A stretch of DNA of 64,000 nucleotides from Roseivirga thermotolerans. Lineage in GTDB: Bacteria > Bacteroidota > Bacteroidia > Cytophagales > Cyclobacteriaceae. Position numbers and translations under genes: made by a program. Below, in pieces: positions 8,784-18,151 of this stretch. Where the stretch lies: contig NZ_BNAG01000002.1 of assembly GCF_014653175.1 (NCBI RefSeq), positions 764,239 to 828,238 on the forward strand, written 5' to 3'. Each line of letters begins with the position of its first letter. Within the stretch, counting starts at the first letter, position 1. The notes under the pieces were generated by a model. That model was not told where the DNA came from, did not search any database, and saw only the letters and a program-made list of their open reading frames with translations.

Positions 8784-11392
8784 AAAATCAGCCGCCCAAT
8801 CTATACCCTCCCTCATTGGCCATCCGGCTTTTACGATGGTTTTGTGAGCCTGCCCTGTTGGAAGACGTGGAGGGAGATTTGGAAGAGCTGTTTTCCAACC
8901 GCCTGAAGAATGGTCGTAGGCGTGCCAAATGGTTGTTTTATTGGGATGTACTCCTGCTATTCCGTCCGGGAATTATTCGCGAAATCAGAATTTTTAAAGG
9001 TCAAACTAATCATATTATGTTCAAAAACTACATTAAAATAGCCTGGAGAAACGCCATGCGCTATAAGGGTTACACAGCTCTAAATTTATTGGGGCTTATT
9101 GTGGGTATGGCTTCCAGCATACTCATTTTGTTATGGGTGCAAGACGAGCGAAATGTGAACGCCTTCCATACCAACGGAGATCAAATCTATCAGGTATTTA
9201 GGAACATGCGCCAATCCAATGGTCAGGTAAACACGGGCACTTCTATTCCAAAGCCGTTGGGCGATCTGGTGAAAAGCGAATACACAGAAGTGGCTGAAGT
9301 AGCCTGGCTGAGCTGGTCTCTGCCAATGGATATTGCCAGAGACAACCAGGCCATTGAAGAATCTGGTAGGTTTGCCAGTCCCGAGGTTCTTACCATGTTT
9401 TCGTTCGAATTGCTGTTGGGAGATAGCCAAACAGCCCTCAATTCTCCATCGGGTCTGTTAATTTCTGAACGAGTAGCCGAAAAGCATTTTGGGCCCAACT
9501 GGCGAAACGAGGCTATGGGGCAGGTATTTAAGGTAGAAGAACAGTTCGATGTGCAGGTGACAGGAGTTTTTCGTTCTCCGGGTACAGAATCAACCCTCGA
9601 CTTTGAGTGGCTTTTGCCGGCACAGGCCTATTTTGCGGCCAATCCGTGGGTAGAAGACTGGGGCAATGGTGCTTTTGAAACTTACCTTTTGATACCCGAT
9701 ACCGATAAAGTACAGGCGGTGGCAGATAAAATCCGCATGGAAATAAAGAAGCACACCCAGGGCAACCCCAACGCTGGCGATGAAGAGCTTATAATTCATC
9801 GGTTTTCAGATACCTACCTCTATTCGGCTTTTGACAATGGTGTAGTATCGGGTGGGCGAATTGAATACGTACGGATAATGACGATAGTAGCCATCTTCAT
9901 CTTGCTTGTGGCTTGTATTAACTTTATGAACCTTACCACGGCCCGGTCAAGTCGCAGGTCTAAGGAAATTGGTCTGCGCAAGGTTATGGGAGCTGCCAGA
10001 AAGTCAATTCGTACTCAATTCTACTTAGAGGCTTTTCTTCTTGCAGGCTGCGCGGTGGCTGTTTCTGCCGTTGTGGTGGCGTTTCTTTTACCGTTGTTCA
10101 ATGAACTGGTAGGCAAAAGCCTGGTGTTGAATTTTGAAGCTCCCGAAACCTGGTTTTTTCTCATGGGTCTCATTTTTGGTGTTGGGCTTCTTTCCGGTAC
10201 TTACCCTGCACTGCTATTGCCCACATTCAATGTTATTCAATCCATGAAAGGTGGAGTGGTGAAGCAGTCCGGTTTTGCCTCTTATTTTAGAAAGGGGTTA
10301 GTGGTCTTTCAATTTGCCATTTCTACCTTGCTCATTATTGGAACTACCGTTATTTACCGCCAAATCGATTTTGTGCTAAACAAAGATCTGGGGTTGAATA
10401 AAGACAATTTATTGGCGGTGAGTTTAGAAGGTGACTTGGCCTCCAGGTTGGAGACCTACAAAAATGAATTGCTCAGGCTACCGCAAGTTACCCATGTATC
10501 GGGAGCTTCGGGCAACCCGCTCAACTACGGCCGCTCAACCAGTTCGGCCAATTGGGAAGGTAAAAACCCTAACGAAGGCTATGAGGTAAACGTGATGCTC
10601 ACCGATGAGCATTTTATTGAAACTACGGGTATGGAGATTCTTGCCGGCCGTAGTTTTTCCAGTCAACTTCAGGATTCAACCAATTTCATTATCAACGAAG
10701 TAGCGGCTGAACTTATGGGCTTTGAAGACCCCATTGGCAAGAAGCTCTCTTTTTGGGGAATTGATGGTAAGATTGTTGGAGTGGTTAAGAACTTCCACAT
10801 GAGAGATCTTTATGAGCCTATTGCTCCGCTTATTATTACCTGCATATCTCCGAGTAATTCTTCGATTGTTTTGATAAGAACAAATGAGAATACTTCCGAT
10901 GCCCTGGCGGCCATAGAGCAAGTAACCCAATCGCTAAATCCGGGAGAAGATTTTCGCTATCAGTTCATCGATCAGGCCTATGCTGAGAGCTACGAAGCCG
11001 AACAAACCATGCGTACCCTGGCCAATCTATTTGCTCTGGTATCTATTGTTATTTCTACCCTGGGTTTGCTTGGTTTGGCTTCTTATTCGGCAGAGCAGCG
11101 ATCTAAGGAAATAGGAGTACGTAAGGTCCACGGGGCTTCTGTTATTCAAGTGTTGCTGCTGCTCTCAAAAGACTATGGAAAACTAATTTTAATGGCCTTT
11201 GTATTGGCAGTGCCCTTTGGCTACTACTTTATGCAAAACTGGCTAAACCAGTTTGAATTCAGAGAGGCACTCAACCCCGTGGTGTTTTTATTTGCAGGAG
11301 TTATTGTAATGAGTATAGGGGTCCTTACGGTAGCGGCCAAATCATATCAGGCAGCTTCTGTCAACCCGGTCAAGTCGCTCAAAGAGGAGTGA
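8780..11392 (+). CDS. FtsX/MacB-type ABC transporter permease with N-terminal permease-prefix domain
   Basis: Residues 1-79 form a soluble prefix typical of PadR-linked permeases (ALLEDVEGDLEELF is its core); the family-typical start MFKNYIKIAWRNAMR is Met80. The remaining ~790 residues have helix 1, a large periplasmic domain, three helices, a fourth helix, a second periplasmic domain and three last helices, so two FtsX units are fused. The cytoplasmic loop signature occurs twice: SKEIGLRKVMGAARKSI and SKEIGVRKVHGASVIQV. The C terminus NPVKSLKEE matches the six other permeases in the window. No ATP-binding gene is adjacent. The substrate is unknown; relatives export peptides, lipoproteins or drugs or act as mechanotransmitters. 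Confidence 0.9.
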   Translation: MKNQPPNLYPPSLAIRLLRWFCEPALLEDVEGDLEELFSNRLKNGRRRAKWLFYWDVLLLFRPGIIREIRIFKGQTNHIMFKNYIKIAWRNAMRYKGYTALNLLGLIVGMASSILILLWVQDERNVNAFHTNGDQIYQVFRNMRQSNGQVNTGTSIPKPLGDLVKSEYTEVAEVAWLSWSLPMDIARDNQAIEESGRFASPEVLTMFSFELLLGDSQTALNSPSGLLISERVAEKHFGPNWRNEAMGQVFKVEEQFDVQVTGVFRSPGTESTLDFEWLLPAQAYFAANPWVEDWGNGAFETYLLIPDTDKVQAVADKIRMEIKKHTQGNPNAGDEELIIHRFSDTYLYSAFDNGVVSGGRIEYVRIMTIVAIFILLVACINFMNLTTARSSRRSKEIGLRKVMGAARKSIRTQFYLEAFLLAGCAVAVSAVVVAFLLPLFNELVGKSLVLNFEAPETWFFLMGLIFGVGLLSGTYPALLLPTFNVIQSMKGGVVKQSGFASYFRKGLVVFQFAISTLLIIGTTVIYRQIDFVLNKDLGLNKDNLLAVSLEGDLASRLETYKNELLRLPQVTHVSGASGNPLNYGRSTSSANWEGKNPNEGYEVNVMLTDEHFIETTGMEILAGRSFSSQLQDSTNFIINEVAAELMGFEDPIGKKLSFWGIDGKIVGVVKNFHMRDLYEPIAPLIITCISPSNSSIVLIRTNENTSDALAAIEQVTQSLNPGEDFRYQFIDQAYAESYEAEQTMRTLANLFALVSIVISTLGLLGLASYSAEQRSKEIGVRKVHGASVIQVLLLLSKDYGKLILMAFVLAVPFGYYFMQNWLNQFEFREALNPVVFLFAGVIVMSIGVLTVAAKSYQAASVNPVKSLKEE

Positions 11393-11412
11393 TAGATATC
11401 TTTATTAAACAC

Positions 11413-11461
11413 AAAAAGTCCGTTAGTCCTATTGTCCTTAACCTGATCTAACGGACTTTTT
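11413..11461 (+). terminator. Rho-independent terminator of the padR-permease operon
   Basis: AAAAAGTCCGTTAG (11413-11426) and CTAACGGACTTTTT (11448-11461) are perfectly complementary over 14 bases, with a 21-base loop and a run of T at the end. Confidence 0.8.
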
Positions 11462-11523
11462 CTTTAAGAATCCCTTTCTAATTCCAAAGGCCTTGCTTAA
11501 TTAGTGTCTTATTGTAAACACAG

Positions 11524-12306
11524 ATGACATTCGTTTTGCTGGCTGGTCTGGGACTGGTAATCTACTTTACCTTCAATAGTAAAAATGGCATTGTTCACCG
11601 TGTCAAGGTTGTTTATCCGCCCAATTGGCAGCAGCTACTGGAAGAGAAGGTGAGCTACTACAGGCAGCTCAGCGAACCGCTGAAGAGGCAATTTGAGAAA
11701 GATGTACAGGGCTTTTTGGCCAGAGTTACCATTACAGGGGTAAAAACCGAAGTAACCTTTACCGACAGGCTTCTGGTAGCCAGCAGTGGGGTGATTCCCT
11801 TATTCGGTTTTCCGGCATGTACCTATCGCCATCTCAATGAGGTTATACTTTACCCTACTACTTTTAACCGTCAGTTTCAGCTCGATGATCCAGACGAAAT
11901 GATTACCGGAATGGTGGGTTCTGGTAAAATGGAGGGGAAGATGATTCTTTCTAAACCGGCTTTGCATGAGGGCTTTGAAAACGACCATGAAAACACCGCA
12001 CTACATGAATTTATTCATTTGTTTGATAAGGAAAATGGGATGATAGACGGGGTACCCCCCGGCTTTGAAGACCGATCGTTTGCCATGCCATGGATCCAGT
12101 TTGTACACCGAAAAATTAAAGAAATAGCTGAGGAGCGGTCAGACATTAGAGCCTATGCGGCCATGAGCCCGATTGAGTTTTTTGCCGTAGCAGGAGAGTA
12201 CTTTTTCGAGCGTCCTGAGCTAATGCGTCAGCGACACCCCGACTTGTATGAACTGCTTACCAAAACATTTAAGCAACAACCTCACCGCTTTTTAAAACAA
12301 TCATAA
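11524..12306 (+). CDS. MtfA-like zinc metallopeptidase (M90)
   Basis: An N-terminal membrane helix (about 1-20) precedes a soluble domain with HEFIH (His161-His165), the zinc-binding HExxH. The later SPIEFFAVAGEYFFERP segment carries the third ligand Glu as in MtfA, and PDLYELLTKTFKQQP closes it as in that family. E. coli MtfA is cytosolic and binds the Mlc repressor; this version has a membrane anchor, so it need not share that role. An in-frame TAA nine bases before the ATG fixes the start near 11524. It stands alone between two terminated or separate units. Confidence 0.8.
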   Translation: MTFVLLAGLGLVIYFTFNSKNGIVHRVKVVYPPNWQQLLEEKVSYYRQLSEPLKRQFEKDVQGFLARVTITGVKTEVTFTDRLLVASSGVIPLFGFPACTYRHLNEVILYPTTFNRQFQLDDPDEMITGMVGSGKMEGKMILSKPALHEGFENDHENTALHEFIHLFDKENGMIDGVPPGFEDRSFAMPWIQFVHRKIKEIAEERSDIRAYAAMSPIEFFAVAGEYFFERPELMRQRHPDLYELLTKTFKQQPHRFLKQS

Positions 12307-12460
12307 TGGTATTATGCCACACAACAGGCCATTTTTCGGTTAGATTGTGATGCGCTGAGCAAAGGTGTTTTTCGATCGAACAGGAGATTTTGGCATCTTC
12401 ATTCTTCCACTAACATAATTTATAGTCCAAAAGCAGTTGGAGCACAATATTTTTGGTTTG

Positions 12461-14677
12461 ATGAGAAAACTGTGCGCGACTATTTTTTTGGCGTTAGGGC
12501 TTTGTGTAAACCTGCTGAACGCTCAGGGAATTGAGATTAAAAGAACCGATACGCCTATTGTGATTGATGGAGCTATTGATGAACAATGGTCTCTGGCCGA
12601 CTCGGCCTATAACTTCATGCAGTACTTTCCTATGGATACGAGCCTGGCCCGTTCCCAAACGGTGGCCAAAGTGCTGTATGATGACCAGTTTATTTACGTA
12701 CTGGGTGTTATGAAGAACCTTTCACCGGAACGCAATTATATAACTCCCAGTCTTAGGAGAGACTTTTTTGGAGATGCTAACGATTCGTTTTCTTTTCTAA
12801 TCGATACGTTTCAAGATAATACCAATGCCTTTATTTTCGGAATTAACCCGTTTGGGGTAAGAAGGGAAGGCCTGATTGTGAATGGTGGTAGTGGGCGCAA
12901 CTCCTTCAGTATGGATTGGGATAATAAATGGAGAGGCGAGGCTCAAATGTATGGAGACTATTGGGTGGCAGAAATGGCCATACCATGGAAAAGCATTCGA
13001 TTTAGCGAAAATCAAAGCCAGTGGAACGTAAACTTTTACCGGATTGATAGTGAAGAAGCAGAACGTTCTACCTGGTCGCCTATTTCGCGCAACTTTAGCA
13101 TTATCAATCTGGCCTCTCTGCGTAAGATGGACTGGGATACTCCAACCAAAAAACCCGGATCGAATATATCTTTTATACCCTATGTGGCTGCTTCGGCCAG
13201 TAAGGATTTTCAGAACGGTGATGGTTCTCAAACTACGTTCGATGCCGGTTTTGATATGAAATACGCGGTGACTTCCGGGCTTAACCTTGACCTGACCGTA
13301 AATCCGGATTTTTCGCAGGTAGAGGTAGATCGACAAGTAACCAACCTGGATCGGTTTGAGATATTCTTCCCGGAGAGAAGGCAGTTTTTTTTAGAGAATG
13401 CCGATTTATTTGCCAGCTACGGCAACAACGGTACACGCCCTTTCTTTTCCAGGAGAATAGGAGTAGCACGCGATGAAAGTACCGGCCAAAATATTCAGAA
13501 CCCCATTCCGGCTGGCTTGCGACTTAGCGGAAAAGTGAACAACAACCTGAGGTTGGGGCTATTGAGTATGCAGGCCGGTGAAAACGATGAGGCCGGCTTG
13601 CCTTCATACAATTACTCGGTACTTTCATTGCAGCAAAAAGTTCTGGCAAGGTCCAATGTTTCTTTCTTGTTCGTGAACAAACAAACCTTTGCCGATATTA
13701 CAGAATACGACCCCAGGCTCTACGCCAAATGGAATCGTACGGTGGGAATGGACTATAACCATGCTTCGGCTGACAACGTGTGGAATGGTAAACTGTTTTA
13801 CCATCAATCGTTCGAAGAAGCAAAAACAGACGATTCTTTTGCCTCCGGCTTTGAGGTAAACTACGATGTACCCAAGTGGTCGTGGCGAATGTCAGGTCAA
13901 ATGGTTGGAGCCAATTACAATCCGGAGGTAGGTTTTGTAAGGAGAAGAGACATTCGCCAGCTCAATAGTACCGTTCAATATGCCATATTTCCTAAGAAAG
14001 GCCCTGTGCAGCGGCACGGGCCGGGTTTTGATTTTGACATGGTCTGGAACGAAACATATGGGTTTTTGGATTGGGACATGAACATTCTGTATGATGTGAA
14101 TTGGAAAAGTTCGGCCCGTTTCAGTGCTCGCCTTCGCAGGCAGTACACCTATCTTTTCAATGGTTTCGACCCCAGTGGTTCCGGTGGTCTCAGATTGCCC
14201 AGTGGCACGGGGTATCATAACAACATGATCATTGCCAGCTACAATTCGGACCAGCGTAAGGTGCTATCGTTCGACTTGCGTACGCGCTCCGGAGAGTACT
14301 TTAACGGAACACGGATTAACCTGGAAGGAGGGATTAACTTTCGCTATCAACCGTTGGGCTTTACCAGCCTGAGTTTTGCCTATAACAATATAAAATTACC
14401 CGATCCGTATAATGATGCTGTCTTGTTCCTTATTGGGCCGCGTTTCGATTTCACCTTTACCAAATCTCTTTTTTGGACCACATTTATTCAATACAATACA
14501 CAGATTGAAAACCTAAACATTAATTCGCGCCTGCAGTGGAGATTTGCTCCGGTTTCCGATTTCTTTTTGGTGTATACCGATAATTACCTGGCTACAGACG
14601 ATGAGGGATTTATTAATCTGGGGCCTTCTAAAAACCGTGCCTTGGTGTTTAAACTTACTTATTGGCTTAATTTTTAG
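12461..14677 (+). CDS. DUF5916 outer-membrane protein with N-terminal CBM9-like domain
   Basis: The ATG at 12461 gives a clean signal peptide (MRKLCATIFLALGLCVNLLNAQG); a longer TTG start at 12437 only adds eight residues in front of it. Residues about 25-210 resemble a carbohydrate-binding family 9 fold: PIVIDGAIDEQWSLAD opens it and WVAEMAIPWKSIRF is its conserved core. The rest is the DUF5916 region with a predicted beta-barrel, including the landmark RQFFLENADLF and a terminal aromatic strand. The function of DUF5916 proteins is not established; an outer-membrane role is inferred from the signal peptide and strand pattern. Confidence 0.85.
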   Translation: MRKLCATIFLALGLCVNLLNAQGIEIKRTDTPIVIDGAIDEQWSLADSAYNFMQYFPMDTSLARSQTVAKVLYDDQFIYVLGVMKNLSPERNYITPSLRRDFFGDANDSFSFLIDTFQDNTNAFIFGINPFGVRREGLIVNGGSGRNSFSMDWDNKWRGEAQMYGDYWVAEMAIPWKSIRFSENQSQWNVNFYRIDSEEAERSTWSPISRNFSIINLASLRKMDWDTPTKKPGSNISFIPYVAASASKDFQNGDGSQTTFDAGFDMKYAVTSGLNLDLTVNPDFSQVEVDRQVTNLDRFEIFFPERRQFFLENADLFASYGNNGTRPFFSRRIGVARDESTGQNIQNPIPAGLRLSGKVNNNLRLGLLSMQAGENDEAGLPSYNYSVLSLQQKVLARSNVSFLFVNKQTFADITEYDPRLYAKWNRTVGMDYNHASADNVWNGKLFYHQSFEEAKTDDSFASGFEVNYDVPKWSWRMSGQMVGANYNPEVGFVRRRDIRQLNSTVQYAIFPKKGPVQRHGPGFDFDMVWNETYGFLDWDMNILYDVNWKSSARFSARLRRQYTYLFNGFDPSGSGGLRLPSGTGYHNNMIIASYNSDQRKVLSFDLRTRSGEYFNGTRINLEGGINFRYQPLGFTSLSFAYNNIKLPDPYNDAVLFLIGPRFDFTFTKSLFWTTFIQYNTQIENLNINSRLQWRFAPVSDFFLVYTDNYLATDDEGFINLGPSKNRALVFKLTYWLNF

Positions 14678-14721
14678 CCGCGAATAATTTTTACCTGGTC
14701 TTTGCCGGAGGTATTAAAAAC

Positions 14722-14757
14722 AAAAGAGAACGGACTGTTTTCAGCCCGTTCTCTTTT
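14722..14757 (+). terminator. Bidirectional terminator between convergent genes
   Basis: AAAAGAGAACGG (14722-14733) pairs with CCGTTCTCTTTT (14746-14757), extended inward by CTG/CAG across one mismatch to a TTTT loop. T-runs follow the stem on both strands, so it can end the DUF5916 gene and the tricorn-type gene alike. Confidence 0.8.
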
Positions 14758-14786
14758 GATATATCTATTGAGAAACAAGACTCTCT

Positions 14787-17700
14787 TTAGTTGCCTTTTT
14801 TAGCCGGAGTGTTGTACGGAGGTACGGTTACTTTAGGTGTTGGATTGGCCTCAAGCAAGCGCAAAGCTTCTTGCACGGCTCTTTCCAGTTGAAGGTCTCT
14901 ACCATCAGTAAGTGCTCTGGCCGTCTGCCTTACATTTATGTCGGCAGGAACTCCTTCGTTTTCTGCTACAAACACATTGTTTATGGGGTCAAACACGGCA
15001 TTGTCCGGTGCTGTGAGGGAACCTCCGTCAACCATGGCGTAGTGGGTCGATGATTTGACCAGGCCACCCCAGGTTCTGGCTCCAATGAGTGGCCCGGCTT
15101 TTTGCTGTCGGAACACCCAGGGGAAGAAATCTCCTCCTGAGCCGGCCAGTTCATTAATGAGCAATACCTTAGGGCCTAAAATGCCAGCCGGGAGTCTGAA
15201 AGGTCGGCCATTAGGAACCTCGTTGGTAAGCCCTGCTCTTAGCGAGCGGGTCATTAAGTCTACCATATAGTCATCGAGCAGGCCGCCTCCATTAAATCGT
15301 TCATCAATTACAGCACCTTCTTTATCTTGTTGAGCAAAGAAATAGCGGTTAAAGTTGACGTAGCCACCACCACCGGTATTGGGAACCCACACATAGGCCA
15401 GGCGTCCGTTAGAAAGTTCGTCTACCTTGCGTCTGTTATCTTCAACCCAGGCTCGCTGGCGCAAGGCATTTTCACTTCGAATGGGCTCAACCACTTCGGT
15501 CCAGGAGCCTTCAAAGCTTGGTTTGTCATTGATATGAATTATCGTCTGTTTACCGGCTGTGCCATCGAGCAACTGCTGTGGGTCCTGGCTGGCATCTAAC
15601 TCATTACCGTTAACTCCCACCAGGTAGTAGCCGGTTTGTACTTTAATACCCGGCCTATCTAACGGACTGGTAAGCCCAGGATTCCAGCTTTCAGTGGTGT
15701 ATATACGTTCTATGCGCCAATGGTTTTTGTCAATGGTAAAATCGGCCCCAAGAAGCCCCATACTCGAGCGTTCAATGTCGGGATAGTCGCCACCGCCAAC
15801 AAAACTGTGTCCTACAGAGAGCTCGCCATTCATTTGGTCGAGAATATAGTTGAGGTCATCCCGGTGTTTTACGAACGGAATTAGTGGAGCATAGCGGTTG
15901 TACACCGTGTTCCAGTCGCGGCCATGCATGTTCGGGTCATAGAAGTAATCTCGCTCATACCTCCAGGCTTCTTCAAAAATCTGCTGCCACTCCTGGGAAC
16001 GATCGAGTTTCATTTCCAGATTGACCGAAAGAGTCTCACCACCTTTTCCGCTTGGGCCACCGGTATTGGTTACAGACCATCGGCCACCAGAGCGAACCAA
16101 CATTTTTTTGCCATCGGCCGAAATGCTGAATTGATTTACCCCGGTAAGGAACTCATCGGCCTTTCTTTTGTCAAGAGAGAACTTGTGCAGTGTGAGGGCA
16201 AAACTGCCTGCGGGCCTTTCGGCCAAAAACACGCTGCCGGAAGGGCCTGCGGCAGTGGCCACATAATTGCCGGTAGGTAGAGGGAGGGCTATGGTACGCC
16301 TGGCAATATTTTCGAAATCAATACGAATACCTTTGTCTGCTTCAGTTTTCTCTTCTTCTTTCTTACCTGAATCTTCTTTGGTTTCTTTTTTTACTTCCTC
16401 TTCATCGCTTTTCGGTATAAATGGCGACTCCTGATCGTTTTGAAGAACTACCACATAAGCGGCATAGCTTGGGTCGGCTGTCATGGAACTGGTGTTAGCC
16501 CACCCGGAGCCGAGGGCTACATCGGTGCTGGCCAGGAAGTAGAAGTGCTTCTGGTCGTTGTCCCAGGCCGGAGAAAAGGCATCGGCAAAATCGTCAGTCA
16601 GTTGGTTGATGCTGTTGTCCTCACTGTTCCATACCATTATTCTTCTAAAGTTGTTGTTGCCTGATTTGGCATAGGCCAGTTGCCTGGAATCCGGAGACCA
16701 AACAATGCCGGTTGAGCCTCTCTCCAGATTATTTCCACCCACATCAATAGTTTTAATCTCTCCATTCTCCACATTCAATACTCTGATTCTTACGTCATCG
16801 TCTACAAATGCAATGTGTTTGCCATCGGGCGACCAGGTAGGCTCCCAGGCTAGTTTAGATTCACCAATACTAAAACTGGTGGGGGTTGAAAGTCCGTCCT
16901 GATCTGTAAAATAGATGCGGTAACCTTTTCCGTCCATATCAGAAAACCAAGCAATTTTATCGCCTTTTGGCGACCATATAGGTCTCCTGTCGGCAGCATC
17001 TGAAGATTGGGTTAAGTTTCTGGGGTCTCCAAATTCAACCGGAACAGTAAAAATTTCTCCTCGAGCCTCCATAACGGCACGTTTTCCGGTAGGGGAAAGC
17101 GATACGCTGGTGGCTCGGTTGGTTACATTTTCCCATTTGGTTTCGGCCCAGGGAAAATCACCTACTACAGTAATGTTGAGTTGAGAGGTATTGCCGCTGG
17201 CTGGGTCTACCAGGTGTAGATAACCGTTTTGTTCAATAATCAGCTGGCCATTGGCTCCGGCATTCAGGTATTTTACATCGGTGCCGCTAAAACGGGTGAT
17301 TTGTTTCAGGGCTTTACTGCGCGTGTCATAGGCCCAAACGTTCATGGTCCAGTCTCGGTCGGAAAGAAAATAGATGGTATTTCCTATCCATAGGGGTTGA
17401 ATGTCTACTGTTCGCTCTTCGTGAGGCAGTAGCTCTTCCGACTGATTGGCGGGGTTAAGAATAATAAGTGGGGTGTTTTGGCCACCTCTGTAGTTTCTCC
17501 ATTCAGAGTCCCAACGGCTCATTTTGTCTACCACCAATTGTCTGCCGTTGGGTGAGAAGGAGGCATCGTAGCCCCATTGATGAGAAAGCAGGGTAGAAGG
17601 ACCACCTTCTACAGGTACCGTCCAGAGTCTGTTGAAAGAGGTGGGGGCACTTTCTCTTGAGCTGGCATACAAAATCTTGCTGCCATCGGGAGACCAACCC

Positions 17701-18044
17701 CTTACATAAGCTGCCGAAGGGTGCCAGGTTATGCGTCTGGGAGTGCCTCCGTTTTTAGACACTATATAAATGGCTGTATTGCCCGACCGATTGGAACTAA
17801 AAGCAATCCATTGACCGTCTGGCGACAGGTGAGGGTTGCTCTCTATGGCCGGGGTACTGGTTATTCGTTTTACATTTTGGCCATTTGTGTCTGCAATCCA
17901 CACATCGGAACCATAGGTAAATACTATGTGCTGATTGCTCATGGAGGGTTCTCGCAATAGCCTTGTGCCTTGGGCGACAAGGGCGGGTGCCAGGCAAAGC
18001 CACAATAAAAGCAGAGTGGCGATGCGGTAGGTTGAGTTTTTCAT
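14787..18044 (-). CDS. Tricorn-type S41 protease with beta-propeller and PDZ domains
   Basis: Taken from Met at 18044, because MKNSTYRIATLLLLWLCLAPALVAQ is a signal peptide; the open frame runs 28 codons further upstream without looking protein-like. Residues about 25-540 contain WD40-like PD40 blades (repeated SPDGQWIAFSSN-type motifs). An acidic/lysine-rich linker lies near 570-600. A core domain follows with DPNMHGRDW (candidate His707), a PDZ region, and the S41 part with FNGGGLLDD and NELAGSGGD (candidate nucleophile Ser969). Archaeal tricorn processes oligopeptides from the proteasome; bacterial secreted homologues probably degrade peptides in the periplasm. The length of 1085 is normal. 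Confidence 0.9.
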   Translation of the reverse strand: MKNSTYRIATLLLLWLCLAPALVAQGTRLLREPSMSNQHIVFTYGSDVWIADTNGQNVKRITSTPAIESNPHLSPDGQWIAFSSNRSGNTAIYIVSKNGGTPRRITWHPSAAYVRGWSPDGSKILYASSRESAPTSFNRLWTVPVEGGPSTLLSHQWGYDASFSPNGRQLVVDKMSRWDSEWRNYRGGQNTPLIILNPANQSEELLPHEERTVDIQPLWIGNTIYFLSDRDWTMNVWAYDTRSKALKQITRFSGTDVKYLNAGANGQLIIEQNGYLHLVDPASGNTSQLNITVVGDFPWAETKWENVTNRATSVSLSPTGKRAVMEARGEIFTVPVEFGDPRNLTQSSDAADRRPIWSPKGDKIAWFSDMDGKGYRIYFTDQDGLSTPTSFSIGESKLAWEPTWSPDGKHIAFVDDDVRIRVLNVENGEIKTIDVGGNNLERGSTGIVWSPDSRQLAYAKSGNNNFRRIMVWNSEDNSINQLTDDFADAFSPAWDNDQKHFYFLASTDVALGSGWANTSSMTADPSYAAYVVVLQNDQESPFIPKSDEEEVKKETKEDSGKKEEEKTEADKGIRIDFENIARRTIALPLPTGNYVATAAGPSGSVFLAERPAGSFALTLHKFSLDKRKADEFLTGVNQFSISADGKKMLVRSGGRWSVTNTGGPSGKGGETLSVNLEMKLDRSQEWQQIFEEAWRYERDYFYDPNMHGRDWNTVYNRYAPLIPFVKHRDDLNYILDQMNGELSVGHSFVGGGDYPDIERSSMGLLGADFTIDKNHWRIERIYTTESWNPGLTSPLDRPGIKVQTGYYLVGVNGNELDASQDPQQLLDGTAGKQTIIHINDKPSFEGSWTEVVEPIRSENALRQRAWVEDNRRKVDELSNGRLAYVWVPNTGGGGYVNFNRYFFAQQDKEGAVIDERFNGGGLLDDYMVDLMTRSLRAGLTNEVPNGRPFRLPAGILGPKVLLINELAGSGGDFFPWVFRQQKAGPLIGARTWGGLVKSSTHYAMVDGGSLTAPDNAVFDPINNVFVAENEGVPADINVRQTARALTDGRDLQLERAVQEALRLLEANPTPKVTVPPYNTPAKKGN

Positions 18045-18151
18045 GGGCTTTTGTTGTCTTGTTTTGATCGATTCTTTAAAGTAATCAATTCTTGGCTCAG
18101 TAACCTTAAGGCTATGGCAAGCGGACAACAGAAGTGATGAGCTCGAACCTT

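Noticed and set aside
12448-12455. TATTTTTG, matching the Bacteroidota -7 element TAnnTTTG
   Set aside because: It lies six bases before the ATG with no -33 partner at the right distance; probably chance in AT-rich sequence.
12437-12460. A TTG start eight codons before the DUF5916 protein
   Set aside because: It would put eight residues ahead of a complete signal peptide; the ATG at 12461 is better.
18045-18128. A 28-residue N-terminal extension of the tricorn-type protease
   Set aside because: The extension precedes a standard signal peptide at 18044 and shows no protein-like conservation pattern.
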